64,000 nt of DNA from Bosea sp. Tri-49 (lineage in GTDB: Bacteria; Pseudomonadota; Alphaproteobacteria; Rhizobiales; Beijerinckiaceae). Where the stretch lies: positions 3,842,501 through 3,906,500 of the forward strand of contig NZ_CP017946.1 in assembly GCF_003952665.1 (NCBI RefSeq). Direction: 5' to 3'. The translations under genes and the position numbers were made by a program. Of the stretch, positions 1 through 8,414 are shown one piece after another; the stretch's first letter is position 1, and each line of letters starts with the position of its first letter. The notes beneath the pieces are model-generated. The model was not told the origin of the DNA, made no database searches, and worked only from the letters and a program-made list of their open reading frames with translations.

Positions 1-196
1 CCGCTTTATAGGGGCCACCCGCTCACCCTGTCAACACAGCAGATGAAAGTTTTTCGACAAAAGCGCCTTCCCGCTTGAAGATCACGTAATTTCAATGACT
101 TATCACTTACGCGGCAAAGAGCCTCCGGCAAACTGACCTATACCACCGCCGGATCGCGGCCCCGACCACCTCGCCTCATGGCAGAGCCGCCTAGGT
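1..196. other. Left-edge non-coding stretch
   Basis: No convincing gene is seen here. The first ~120 bases are more AT-rich than the coding DNA that follows, which fits a promoter region, but I cannot pick a -35/-10 pair with confidence. Short frames on either strand lack recognisable protein features. Confidence 0.5.
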
Positions 197-309
197 GGGG
201 CGAAAGCCCGGGCCTTGCCCATCGCCTCACCGGTGCTCATACCGAACCGCATGGGCTCCCGGTTACCGGCAGCCCAGTGCTTTTGTGTCCCGTCACGATG
301 CGGTTCGGT
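197..309 (+). promoter_or_regulatory. Highly structured leader of the cyclodeaminase gene
   Basis: A perfect 12-bp inverted repeat pairs 241-252 (ACCGAACCGCAT) with 298-309. It encloses an inner hairpin in which GGGCT at 253-257 pairs with AGCCC at 271-275 and CCGG at 259-262 pairs with CCGG at 266-269. Upstream lies a GGGC-GAAA-GCCC tetraloop hairpin at 198-209, followed by a GGGC/GCCC hairpin at 210-220. The right arm of the long helix ends 2 nt before the ATG at 312, so folding would hide the ribosome-binding region. No clear Shine-Dalgarno is visible. This is a candidate cis-regulatory RNA; I do not recognise a known riboswitch class. Confidence 0.45.
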
Positions 310-311
310 CG

Positions 312-1283
312 ATGAGCAACTCTCTTCTCTATCTCTCACATCATGATGTGTGCGCCTGCGCGGTGGCTCCAGGCGAGGCACGCGAGGCCGTGCTCGGCGC
401 TTTTCGCGACCATGCCGCCGGTCTGAATCGAAGCCTGCCGAAGAGTGCGCTCGCTCTCGGACCCGGCCACGCGTTCCAGGCGATGACGGCGGCCTCGCAG
501 GCGCAGGCGATCGCCGCGGTGAAATGGGTCGCCTCCGCGCCGACGCAGCCGGGCAGCACCGTGCCGAGCGTGAGCGCGCTGATCTGCGTCAGCGACTATG
601 CAACCGGTACCCCGCTCGCCGTCCTCGCCGGCGATGAGATCACGCTCGTGCGGACCGCAGCCATGTCGGCGGCTGCGGCCTCGCTGCTCGCACCAACTGA
701 TGCCCGTACGATCGGCTTCGTCGGCTGCGGCCTGCAGGCCCATGCCCATCTCGCCGCCTTCCATGATCTCTACCCCGGCCTCGCGAGCGCCCTGATGCTG
801 AGCCGCAGCCGCAGCTCGGCCGAGCGCCTGGCCGAGGCTGCTGCCGCTGCGAATGGCCTCGCGACGGAAATCGTCGATGACGCCGATGCGCTCCTCACAC
901 GCGCCGACATCGTCATCTCGATGGTCCCGGCAGCGCCGGACCTGCGCCCCTTCCTCGATGCCAGGCGGATGAAGCCGGTCGCCTTCGCCGCAGCGGTCGA
1001 CACCGGTCGCAGCTGGCTGCCCCAGGCCCTGCCCGCCTTCGACATCCTCGCCACCGACAGCCTCGCCCAGTCGCAGGCGCCCTATGATGTCGATGGGCAG
1101 CCGGTGACGAGCGTCCGCTTCGGCCATGATCTCACCACGCTCTCGCAGACGCCGCCTACCGGGGCTGGCGAGAAGCGCTCGCTCTTCTGCTTCCGCGGCT
1201 TCGCACTGGCCGATCTTGCGCTGGCGCATCTCGTCCTGGAGAAGGCGCGCGCTGCCGGCATCGGGACCTCCCTGCCCCGATAG
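312..1283 (+). CDS. Ornithine cyclodeaminase / mu-crystallin family protein
   Basis: Members of this family are NAD(P)-dependent enzymes such as ornithine cyclodeaminase, alanine dehydrogenase or Delta1-pyrroline-2-carboxylate reductase. The 323-aa product shows the family pattern: a Lys in KWV near residue 71, the R-T-A-A segment near 114-117, and a Rossmann dinucleotide loop GFVGCGLQAHAH at about 135-146. The frame is open upstream to 195, but the added 39 residues look non-protein-like, so I place the start at ATG 312. It is followed by a ThDP enzyme and an aldehyde dehydrogenase on the same strand. Substrate cannot be told from sequence. Confidence 0.85.
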   Translation: MSNSLLYLSHHDVCACAVAPGEAREAVLGAFRDHAAGLNRSLPKSALALGPGHAFQAMTAASQAQAIAAVKWVASAPTQPGSTVPSVSALICVSDYATGTPLAVLAGDEITLVRTAAMSAAAASLLAPTDARTIGFVGCGLQAHAHLAAFHDLYPGLASALMLSRSRSSAERLAEAAAAANGLATEIVDDADALLTRADIVISMVPAAPDLRPFLDARRMKPVAFAAAVDTGRSWLPQALPAFDILATDSLAQSQAPYDVDGQPVTSVRFGHDLTTLSQTPPTGAGEKRSLFCFRGFALADLALAHLVLEKARAAGIGTSLPR

Positions 1284-1361
1284 CAACCCTGCCATGCGCC
1301 GGCTTTCCCTTCGCGCATAGGCAGCCTACCTTTTCGGGTATCGAGGCGTTCCGGATAGGCG

Positions 1362-3023
1362 ATGACGATGACCAAGGGTTCCGATCTTCTGGTGGCCGCA
1401 CTCGAGAACGAGGGCGTCGACCGCATTTTTGGCGTCCCAGGCGAGGAAAACCTCGACGTCGTCGAGTCGCTGCGGACCTCGAAGATCGAGCTCGTCCTGA
1501 CCCGGCACGAGCAGGCCGCCGCCTTCATGGCGGCGACGCATGGGCGGCTGACCGGCAGGCCGGGCGTCTGCATCGCGACGCTCGGGCCCGGCGCGCTCAA
1601 CTTCTCGACCGGCGCGGCCTATGCCCATCTCGGCGCCATGCCGATGATCCTGATCACCGGGCAGAAGGCGATCATGAGTGCCAAGCAGGCGCGCTTCCAG
1701 ATCGTCGACGTCGTCGCCTCGATGAAGCCTCTGACCAAGATGACCCGGCAGATCGTCAGCGCCGCCAGCATCCCGGCGGTGGTGCGCGACGCCTTCCGCG
1801 TCGCGATGGAGGAGCGGCCCGGCCCGGTCCATCTCGAACTGCCGGAGGACATCGCCGGCGAGGAGGTCGCCGATGTGCCGCTGATCCCGGTGCATCCGCT
1901 GGAACAGCCGATCGCAAATCCGCAAGCGATCGCCCGGGCGGCAGAGATGATCCTGGCGGCCAAGCGGCCACTGGTGATGATCGGCGCCGCCGGCAACCGG
2001 CCGCGGCTGATCGAGCCGCTCTCCGATTTCGTGCGGCGGGTGAAGCTGCCCTTCTTCAACACCCAGATGGGCAAGGGCGCAGTCACCGGCGGCTCGAACC
2101 TCTATATGGGCACCGCTGCCCTGTCCGAAGGCGACTATGTCCATCAGGCGATCGACCGGGCCGACCTGATCATCGCGATCGGCCACGACACGATCGAGAA
2201 GCCGCCGTTCCTGATGAAGAGCGCCGGCGGGCCGAAGGTGATCCATGTCGGCTATCAGTCGGCGACGGTCGAGCAGGTCTACCACCCCGATGCCGAGGTG
2301 ATCGGCGACATCGGCGCAACGGTCGCGGCCTTGGCCGAGCGGCTTGGCGGCCGGCTCGAAGCCGATCCGGTCATGCTGGATTTGCGCCAGAGGATTCTCG
2401 CCCATCTCAACGACCGCTCCGAGGAGGATCGCTTCCCGGTCACGCCGCAGCGCATCGTTCACGACATCCGCGCGGTGATGCCGGAAGACGGCATGGTCTG
2501 CCTCGACAACGGCATGTACAAGATCTGGTTCGCGCGGAACTACCGCACCCATGTCGCCAACACGCTGCTGCTCGACAATGCGCTGGCGACGATGGGCGCC
2601 GGCCTGCCCTCGGCGATGATGGCGGCGATGCTGCATCCCAAGCGCCGGGTCATGGCGGTCTGCGGCGATGGCGGCTTCATGATGAACAGCCAGGAGATGG
2701 AGACCGCAGTTCGCCTCGGCCTCAACCTTGTCGTCGTCGTCCTCAACGACAATGCCTATGGCATGATCCGCTGGAAGCAGGCGGTCGACGGCTTCGCCGA
2801 TTACGGCATGAGCTTCGGCAATCCCGATTTCGTTCGCTATGCGCAGGCCTATGGCGCCAAGGGTTCACGCGTCGGCTCTGCCGCCGAGCTCGTGCCGACG
2901 CTGGAAGCCGCCTTTGCCGGCGGGGGCGTCCATCTCGTCGAGATTCCGATCGATTACTCGGAGAATACGCGCGTCCTCGTTGAGGAGCTGCGCAACAAGA
3001 CGCCGGATATCGAACTGGCCTGA
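1362..3023 (+). CDS. Acetolactate synthase large subunit-like ThDP enzyme
   Basis: The 553-aa product has the three-domain layout of the acetolactate synthase/pyruvate oxidase family. The catalytic Glu is at about residue 50 (LTRHEQAAAFMA), a central domain spans about 190-320, and a C-terminal ThDP/Mg site carries GDGGFMMNSQEM followed by LNDNAYG. It is most like catabolic AlsS-type enzymes, and no ilvN regulatory subunit follows. Instead an aldehyde dehydrogenase starts 25 nt downstream, suggesting decarboxylation of a 2-keto acid to an aldehyde or acyloin that is then oxidised. Family assignment is firm; the reaction in vivo is not. Confidence 0.85.
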   Translation: MTMTKGSDLLVAALENEGVDRIFGVPGEENLDVVESLRTSKIELVLTRHEQAAAFMAATHGRLTGRPGVCIATLGPGALNFSTGAAYAHLGAMPMILITGQKAIMSAKQARFQIVDVVASMKPLTKMTRQIVSAASIPAVVRDAFRVAMEERPGPVHLELPEDIAGEEVADVPLIPVHPLEQPIANPQAIARAAEMILAAKRPLVMIGAAGNRPRLIEPLSDFVRRVKLPFFNTQMGKGAVTGGSNLYMGTAALSEGDYVHQAIDRADLIIAIGHDTIEKPPFLMKSAGGPKVIHVGYQSATVEQVYHPDAEVIGDIGATVAALAERLGGRLEADPVMLDLRQRILAHLNDRSEEDRFPVTPQRIVHDIRAVMPEDGMVCLDNGMYKIWFARNYRTHVANTLLLDNALATMGAGLPSAMMAAMLHPKRRVMAVCGDGGFMMNSQEMETAVRLGLNLVVVVLNDNAYGMIRWKQAVDGFADYGMSFGNPDFVRYAQAYGAKGSRVGSAAELVPTLEAAFAGGGVHLVEIPIDYSENTRVLVEELRNKTPDIELA

Positions 3024-3048
3024 TACGGACCAAGCGAAGGAGCTCATC

Positions 3049-4431
3049 ATGCTGCAGGTCGTGCAGGCCTATGATCGCGCGCCGATCGAGGAGATCGCCA
3101 CTGATGATGCCGCAGCGCTCGAAGCCAAGCTCGCGGCGGCCGACAAGGTCTTCCGCGATCGCGGCAACTGGCTGAAACCGCATGAGCGGATCGCGATCCT
3201 GCGCAAGCTCGCCGAATTGCTGTCGGCCAAACGCGACCATTTCGCCCGCCAGATCGCGCGCGAAGGCGGCAAGCCGCTGACCGATGCAATCATCGAGACG
3301 ACGCGCGCCATCGACGGCGTCCATAACGCCGCCGACGAACTCCGGAACTTCGCCGGGCGCGAGATCCCGATGGGGCTGACGCCGGCCGCGGCCGGGCGCT
3401 GGGCCTTCACCACCAAGGAGCCGATCGGCATCGTCGCGGCGATCTCAGCCTTCAACCACCCGCTCAACCTGATCGTCCATCAGGTCGCGCCGGCGATCGC
3501 CGTCGGTTGCCCGGTGATCATCAAGCCGGCGAGCACGACACCGCTTTGCTGCCGCGACTTCATCGCGCTGGTGCACGAGGCCGGCCTGCCGGAGGCCTGG
3601 TGCCAGATGTTCCTGCCGGAGACCAATGAGCTCGCCGAAAAGCTCGTGACCGACCGGCGCATCGCCTTCCTCAGCTTCATCGGCTCGGCCAAGGTCGGTT
3701 GGTACCTGCATTCTAAGCTGGCGCATGGCGCGCGCTCGGCGCTGGAGCATGGCGGGGCGGCGCCGGCGATCGTCGACCGCAGTGCCGATCTCGAGCGAAT
3801 CATCGAGCCGTTGGTCAAGGGCGGCTACTACCATGCCGGCCAGGTCTGCGTGTCGACGCAGCGCATCTACGTGCATGAGGAAATCGCCGACGCCTTCACC
3901 GAGCGACTGGTGGCGCGCGTCGCCAAGTTGCGCACGGGCGATCCCGTGCTGAAGGAGACCGAGGTCGGCCCGCTGATCCTGCCCAAGGAGGCCGACCGGG
4001 TCGCAAGCTGGATCGACGAAGCCGTCAAGGGCGGAGCCAAGCTCGCGCTCGGCGGCAAGCGGCTGTCCAAGACGACGCTGGAGCCGGCGGTGCTGCTCGA
4101 TCCTGCCGCCGACGCCAAGGTCTCGCAGCTCGAGGTCTTCGGCCCGTTGGTCTGTGTCTATCGCTACAGCAAGCTCGACGAGGCCATCGCCCGGGCCAAT
4201 TCGCTCAATGTCGCCTTCCAGGCCAGCGTCTTCGCGCAGGATATCGACGTTGCGCTGCGCGCCGCCGAGCGGCTCGATGCCTCGGCGGTGATGGTCAACG
4301 ACCCGACCGCCTTCCGCACCGACTGGATGCCCTTCGCCGGACGCAAGGAGTCCGGCTACGGCACCGGTGGCATCCCCTACACCATGCGCGACATGACACA
4401 GGAGAAGATGATCCTGATGAACCGGCGCTGA
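3049..4431 (+). CDS. NAD(P)-dependent aldehyde dehydrogenase
   Basis: This 460-aa product belongs to the aldehyde dehydrogenase superfamily, which oxidises aldehydes to acids. Visible signatures are the NAD-binding segment with ISAFNHP, the GSAKVGW loop, general-base Glu at about 233 (LEHGG) and nucleophile Cys at about 267 (AGQVC); their 34-residue spacing is typical. An open frame extends upstream to 2839 inside the previous gene, but ATG 3049 follows an AAGGAG Shine-Dalgarno at 3037-3042 and gives a family-length protein. It is probably co-transcribed with the ThDP enzyme and may act on its product. Confidence 0.9.
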   Translation: MLQVVQAYDRAPIEEIATDDAAALEAKLAAADKVFRDRGNWLKPHERIAILRKLAELLSAKRDHFARQIAREGGKPLTDAIIETTRAIDGVHNAADELRNFAGREIPMGLTPAAAGRWAFTTKEPIGIVAAISAFNHPLNLIVHQVAPAIAVGCPVIIKPASTTPLCCRDFIALVHEAGLPEAWCQMFLPETNELAEKLVTDRRIAFLSFIGSAKVGWYLHSKLAHGARSALEHGGAAPAIVDRSADLERIIEPLVKGGYYHAGQVCVSTQRIYVHEEIADAFTERLVARVAKLRTGDPVLKETEVGPLILPKEADRVASWIDEAVKGGAKLALGGKRLSKTTLEPAVLLDPAADAKVSQLEVFGPLVCVYRYSKLDEAIARANSLNVAFQASVFAQDIDVALRAAERLDASAVMVNDPTAFRTDWMPFAGRKESGYGTGGIPYTMRDMTQEKMILMNRR

Positions 4432-4439
4432 GGCAGCCC

Positions 4440-5063
4440 TCAGCGCTTCAGCAGCAGCTTGACCTTCGCCAGCGCCGAAGCCTGCTCCTCATGGTAGTCG
4501 ATCAGGCTGCGGAAGCGGCCTTCCGCGTCCATCAGATAGACCGAGGCGGTGTGGTCCATGGTGTAGCCATCCGTGGTCGGGAGCCGCTTGGCATAGGCCT
4601 TGTAGGCCTTCAGCGCCGCATCGACCTCGGCCTGCGTGCCGGAAAGCCCGACGATGCGCGGATCAAAGGATTGCAGGTAGAGCGCCAATTGCGCCGGCGT
4701 GTCGCGCTCGGGATCGACGGTGACGAACAGCACATTGAGCTTGTCCGCCTCGGCGCCGAGCTTGCCGAGCAGAGTGGTGAGCTCGAACAGCGTGGTCGGG
4801 CAGACCTCGGGGCAATGGGTGAAGCCGAAGAAGACCAGCGTCGGCTTGCCGAGATAATCGGCTTGCGTGACCTTGCGGCCGGTATGGTCGGTCGATGTGA
4901 AGGACCCGCCGACATCGGCCAGCGGGGTCGACACGGCGGCGCCGGAGCCCGGCCGGCCGGGCCCGTCGACGCGCCACCAGCCGAGCGTGATTGCGCCCAC
5001 GACGAAAGCGACGAGGGCGATCGCGGCCCAGGCGCCGTAACGAATGATCTTGAGGATTGGCAT
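4440..5063 (-). CDS. SCO1/SenC family copper chaperone
   Basis: Sco proteins deliver copper to the CuA centre of cytochrome c oxidase or act as periplasmic thiol reductases. The 207-aa product has an N-terminal membrane anchor (about residues 9-29), a thioredoxin-like fold with Cu ligands C84 and C88 in FTHCPEVCP, and the third ligand H171 in MDHTASVYLMD. Start ATG 5063 is preferred over an upstream in-frame codon at 5099 because it places the anchor at the N-terminus. It lies 32 nt downstream of the L,D-transpeptidase gene and is probably co-transcribed with it. Confidence 0.92.
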   Translation of the reverse strand: MPILKIIRYGAWAAIALVAFVVGAITLGWWRVDGPGRPGSGAAVSTPLADVGGSFTSTDHTGRKVTQADYLGKPTLVFFGFTHCPEVCPTTLFELTTLLGKLGAEADKLNVLFVTVDPERDTPAQLALYLQSFDPRIVGLSGTQAEVDAALKAYKAYAKRLPTTDGYTMDHTASVYLMDAEGRFRSLIDYHEEQASALAKVKLLLKR

Positions 5064-5095
5064 GGCGCTATGTCTGGCCGCCGGCTTGCCCGGCG

Positions 5096-6154
5096 TCAAC
5101 GCGACAAGATCGACCCGGTCGCCGTCGCCTGCTGCGGCTCATCGTCGCCACCGCCATAGGGATCGGCCAATGCGGCCTGGGGCGCACTGATCTCGACCTT
5201 ACCGGCGACCATGGGCTGCATCCGCTCCGGCCCGATATTGCGCAGGAGCTTGCGGAAGCTCTGATGCATGCCGCCATCCATCAGCGCATAGCTCATCGCC
5301 GGCAGGCTGCCGGCGAGCTCGGCGATGCGGGCCTGATCGCGTTCGTTGCGGGCCGCGACCAGCGGCTCGACCTCGGGATCCGCCTGATAGGCCGGGCACG
5401 GCGCGCCGGGGACGAAAGCGGAGGCATCGCCCGCCGGATTGAAGACGTAGCGCCCACCGCAGGTCGCGAGCCTGGGCGGCTGGCGCGTCGCCTCGAAATG
5501 ATCCGAGCCTTCCTTGAGATTGCGCCAGAAGGCGATGTTCGGATTGCTGCGATGGCGCGCCAGGTTCTCCGGCGTCATCCGGAAGGGGAAGGCCTGGACC
5601 TGGAAGCTGCGCTGCCCGCCGGCGAAGGCCTCGCGCGCCATCCCGTAGAGCTCGGTGACGCCGTCATCGGTCATGGCGTAACAGCCAGCCGAGGTGCAGG
5701 CGCCATGGATCATCAGGGCTGAGCCGGTATAGCCCTGCGCCTTCTCCAGCGCGTTCGGATAGCCGAGATTATAGGAGAGGTAGTACGCCGACTTCGGGTT
5801 CATCAGCTCAGGCGTCACCGTATAGAAGCCCTCCGGAGCCTGCCGGTCGCCCTCGCGCTTCTTCGGGCCGAGCTGGCCGGACCAGCGGCACATCGGGTAG
5901 GTCTTGAGCAGGGCATATTGGCCGGAGCGGTCACGCTTCCAGACTTCGAGCTCGCTCTCTTTCTTATAGAGGCGCACGACGATCGGGTCGGCCTGGCTCA
6001 TGCCCTTGGCGGACATCTGCGAGACGAGTGCGGCCGGCAATGGCTGGTTGCCGCGACCATCACCTTCCATCCCGACACAGGACGACAGTGCAATGGCGGC
6101 GACGCCGAGCAGCGCGAAGCGCCGGAGACGCTGGAAAAGAGAGCGATCGGACAT
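5096..6154 (-). CDS. YkuD/YafK-type L,D-transpeptidase lipoprotein
   Basis: L,D-transpeptidases cross-link peptidoglycan or attach proteins to it. The 352-aa product starts with an Arg-rich N-terminus, a hydrophobic stretch and a lipobox ending in Cys 26 (LSSC), so it is a predicted lipoprotein. The catalytic motif is HGACTSAGCYAM, with His 150 and nucleophile Cys 158. The YafK branch has Ala/Met where classical YkuD enzymes have Arg, as here. The C-terminal ~170 residues hold no catalytic motif I recognise. The Sco gene follows on the same strand. Confidence 0.88.
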   Translation of the reverse strand: MSDRSLFQRLRRFALLGVAAIALSSCVGMEGDGRGNQPLPAALVSQMSAKGMSQADPIVVRLYKKESELEVWKRDRSGQYALLKTYPMCRWSGQLGPKKREGDRQAPEGFYTVTPELMNPKSAYYLSYNLGYPNALEKAQGYTGSALMIHGACTSAGCYAMTDDGVTELYGMAREAFAGGQRSFQVQAFPFRMTPENLARHRSNPNIAFWRNLKEGSDHFEATRQPPRLATCGGRYVFNPAGDASAFVPGAPCPAYQADPEVEPLVAARNERDQARIAELAGSLPAMSYALMDGGMHQSFRKLLRNIGPERMQPMVAGKVEISAPQAALADPYGGGDDEPQQATATGSILSR

Positions 6155-6343
6155 GGCTAAAATTATCGGCGTCTGGCGCTAACGACTCGTGAACGGGTTT
6201 GAACCCGCGCGACCCTGCAACCTCAGGCCGGTCGAGGTTCAATTGACGTTTTCGTGAACGGCCTTCCCGGGATCGCCCGCCCTCGCCGCTTGAAGCTCAG
6301 GTGGCTTCAGGTCGCAGAAGGGTGGCGAAAGGGGAATCACGCC

Positions 6344-6967
6344 ATGCTCGACCGCCGCTTTGTCATCCAATCGCTCACCCTCGGCCTCGCCGGCTCGCTC
6401 TCCGTGCCGGCTCTCGCCCAGGCGCCGACCGCCCTGCTCGACCCCGGCCCGCTGCCGGAACAGGTCTTCGGCGCGGCGGAAGCGCCGGTGACGGTGATCG
6501 AATACGCCTCGCTCACCTGCCATCATTGCATGAACTTCCACATGAAGACCTGGCCAGAGCTCAAGGCGAAATATGTCGACACCGGCAAGGTGCGCTTCAT
6601 CATCCGCGAATTCCCGCTCGACCCGCTGGCGATGGCCGGCTTCATGCTCGCCCGCTGCGCCGGCGAGGACAAATGGTATCCGGTCGTCGACATGTTCTAC
6701 CGGACGCAGGAAGGCTGGGCCCATTCCGACAAGCCGCTGGACGGGCTGACCCAGGCGATGCGCCAGGCCGGCATGGGCAAGGATGGCGTCGAGGCCTGCC
6801 TGAAGCGCGAGGACATCTATCAGGGCATCAGGCAGGTCTCCGAGCGCGCAAAAGGCTTCGGCGTCGAGTCGACACCGACGTTCTTCGTCAACGGCAAGAA
6901 GGAGGTCGGCGCGCTCTCGCTCGCGCAGTTCGACGCGATCCTGGCGCCGCTGCTGGCCGGGCGCTGA
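6344..6967 (+). CDS. DsbA-family thiol:disulfide oxidoreductase
   Basis: The 207-aa product is a secreted thioredoxin-fold protein. It has a signal peptide (about residues 1-26, ending in ALAQA), active site C59-H-H-C62 in the SLTCHHCMNFH context, and the cis-Pro loop ESTPTFFVNG near the C-terminus. This pattern is typical of alphaproteobacterial DsbA/BdbD-like proteins that oxidise periplasmic cysteines. ATG 6344 is chosen over an in-frame start at 6254 because it gives a standard Sec signal. A tiny membrane-protein gene begins 7 nt after its stop. Confidence 0.9.
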   Translation: MLDRRFVIQSLTLGLAGSLSVPALAQAPTALLDPGPLPEQVFGAAEAPVTVIEYASLTCHHCMNFHMKTWPELKAKYVDTGKVRFIIREFPLDPLAMAGFMLARCAGEDKWYPVVDMFYRTQEGWAHSDKPLDGLTQAMRQAGMGKDGVEACLKREDIYQGIRQVSERAKGFGVESTPTFFVNGKKEVGALSLAQFDAILAPLLAGR

Positions 6968-6974
6968 CCCCACC

Positions 6975-7139
6975 ATGACGAGATCGCGAAACGCCGCGCT
7001 CGCGGCCTCCCTGACAGCATTGGCGATCCTGTTCTACGCCGTCACCGTCGTGCGGATGCGCGAGAGCGAGGATCGCCGGCACCTGAACGATCCAAAGGCG
7101 CATTCGGCGCCGGCAGAACCTGTCGGCCCGAAGCCCTGA
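6975..7139 (+). CDS. Single-pass membrane microprotein, CoxF-like
   Basis: This 54-codon frame runs from ATG 6975 to TGA 7139, directly after the DsbA-like gene. It has a short basic N-terminus (MTRSRNAA), one hydrophobic helix (about residues 9-27, ending FYAVTVVRM) and a charged, Pro/Ala-rich tail. The FYxVTxVRM ending resembles the small CoxF proteins found in alphaproteobacterial cytochrome c oxidase operons, and a Sco gene lies 2 kb away. The resemblance is from memory, so the name is tentative; that it is a real membrane peptide is more likely. Confidence 0.55.
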   Translation: MTRSRNAALAASLTALAILFYAVTVVRMRESEDRRHLNDPKAHSAPAEPVGPKP

Positions 7140-7143
7140 AGCG

Positions 7144-7446
7144 TCAGGCCGAGCGGCCGATCGCGCGCTTGGCCGTCTCGACCGCGCCGGAGCACTGCGG
7201 CGCGATCTCGACCAGCACGACATCCGGGCTCGCCATCCCGGTCCAGAAGCGAACGACCTGGACGGCGGCCCAGCCCGGATTCTCACCGACGCGCGAGACG
7301 ATTGCCGGTGTCGCGCTGCGAGCGCAGGCGACGACCTTCTCGGCGCTGTCGCGCGGGATGCCGAGGGTCGAGAGCTGGCTGGTGATGGCCCCCTGGATCG
7401 GATCGAGGATGAGGAGCGAGACCAGGGCGGCGATGAACGATTCCAT
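7144..7446 (-). CDS. Small conserved-looking protein with N-terminal hydrophobic segment
   Basis: I do not recognise this 100-aa protein. The N-terminus (MESFIAALVSLLILDP) looks like a signal peptide or membrane anchor. Two Cys residues follow in a soluble region, one in VVACARSAT and one near the C-terminus (APQCSGAVE), possibly forming a disulfide. The frame is open to 7509 but the upstream residues look unstructured, so ATG 7446 is used. It lies 40 nt downstream of the CDF transporter gene on the same strand and converges on the CoxF-like frame. Confidence 0.6.
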   Translation of the reverse strand: MESFIAALVSLLILDPIQGAITSQLSTLGIPRDSAEKVVACARSATPAIVSRVGENPGWAAVQVVRFWTGMASPDVVLVEIAPQCSGAVETAKRAIGRSA

Positions 7447-7486
7447 GGGTCGGCTTTCAGCTGTGCCTGTGTCGGAATTGCGGTGA

Positions 7487-8401
7487 CTAGAGGCGCTGCT
7501 CGTGACCATCGGTCCGGCGGATCGCCTCGTCCTCGATCTGGATCGTGGTGTGCTTCAAACCGAACTCTTCGGCGAGCAGCCGGTTGGCCGCGACGAGCGT
7601 CTCCCGAGCCTGCGCCATGTCGGCAACGACAATATGCGCGCTCATCGCATCGAGGCCCGATGTCAGCGTCCAGACATGCAGGTCATGGACGGCGCTGACG
7701 CCGGGCAGCGCCAGCAGCGATTTCTCCAAGAGGGCGATATCGACCTCCGGCGGCGTGCCTTCCATCAGGATATGGACCGCCTGCTTCAGCAGTATCCAGG
7801 TCCGCGGCACGATGAACAGGCCGATGCCGGCGCCGACGATCGGGTCGGCGAGCGTCCAGCCGGTCGCCATAACAATCACGGCCGCGATGATGACGCCGAG
7901 CGAGCCGAGCATGTCGCTCAGCACCTCGAAATAGGCGCCCTTGACGTTGAGGCTCTCGGAGGAACCGCCGGCGAGCAGCTTCATGCTGATCAGGTTGACG
8001 ATCAGCCCGACGACCGCGACGGCGAGCATCGGCCCGCCAAGGATGGGCGGCGGGTTCTGGAAGCGCTCATAGGCCTCGTAGAGGATGTAGAGCGTCAGCA
8101 GCAGCAGGACGACGGCGTTGGCGAGCGCCGACAATATCTCCATGCGGACATAGCCATAGGTTCGCTGCGGCGTCGCCGGCTTCTCGGCGAAGCGGATCGC
8201 GACCAGTGCCAAAGCAAGACCGCCGGCATCGGTCAGCATGTGCGCCGCGTCGGCCAGCAGCGCGAGACTGCCGGTCCACAGGCCGCCGATCGCCTCGGCG
8301 AGCATGAAGGCGAAGGTCAGGCCGAAGGCCATGGCGAGCCGTGACTTGTGCCGGCCCGCCGCTGTGCCGGCGCTGCCGCCATGCGAATGTCCAGCACCCA
8401 T
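7487..8401 (-). CDS. CDF family divalent metal efflux transporter (CzcD/ZitB-like)
   Basis: Cation diffusion facilitators exchange cytoplasmic Zn2+, Cd2+ or Co2+ for protons. The 304-aa product begins with a short His-containing stretch (GHSHGG), has six predicted helices and ends with a cytoplasmic ferredoxin-like domain (LHVWTLTSG). In helix 2 the metal site keeps H54 and D58 (DAAHMLTD). In helix 5 the partner motif is E159-V-L-S-D163, where Zn-transporting members usually have His at the first position. It is the last main gene of the leftward metal operon. Confidence 0.92.
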   Translation of the reverse strand: MGAGHSHGGSAGTAAGRHKSRLAMAFGLTFAFMLAEAIGGLWTGSLALLADAAHMLTDAGGLALALVAIRFAEKPATPQRTYGYVRMEILSALANAVVLLLLTLYILYEAYERFQNPPPILGGPMLAVAVVGLIVNLISMKLLAGGSSESLNVKGAYFEVLSDMLGSLGVIIAAVIVMATGWTLADPIVGAGIGLFIVPRTWILLKQAVHILMEGTPPEVDIALLEKSLLALPGVSAVHDLHVWTLTSGLDAMSAHIVVADMAQARETLVAANRLLAEEFGLKHTTIQIEDEAIRRTDGHEQRL

Positions 8402-8414
8402 TACGATGCTCCGT

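Noticed and set aside
195..311. N-terminal extension of the cyclodeaminase frame
   Set aside because: The 39 extra residues do not fit the family N-terminus and cover the structured leader.
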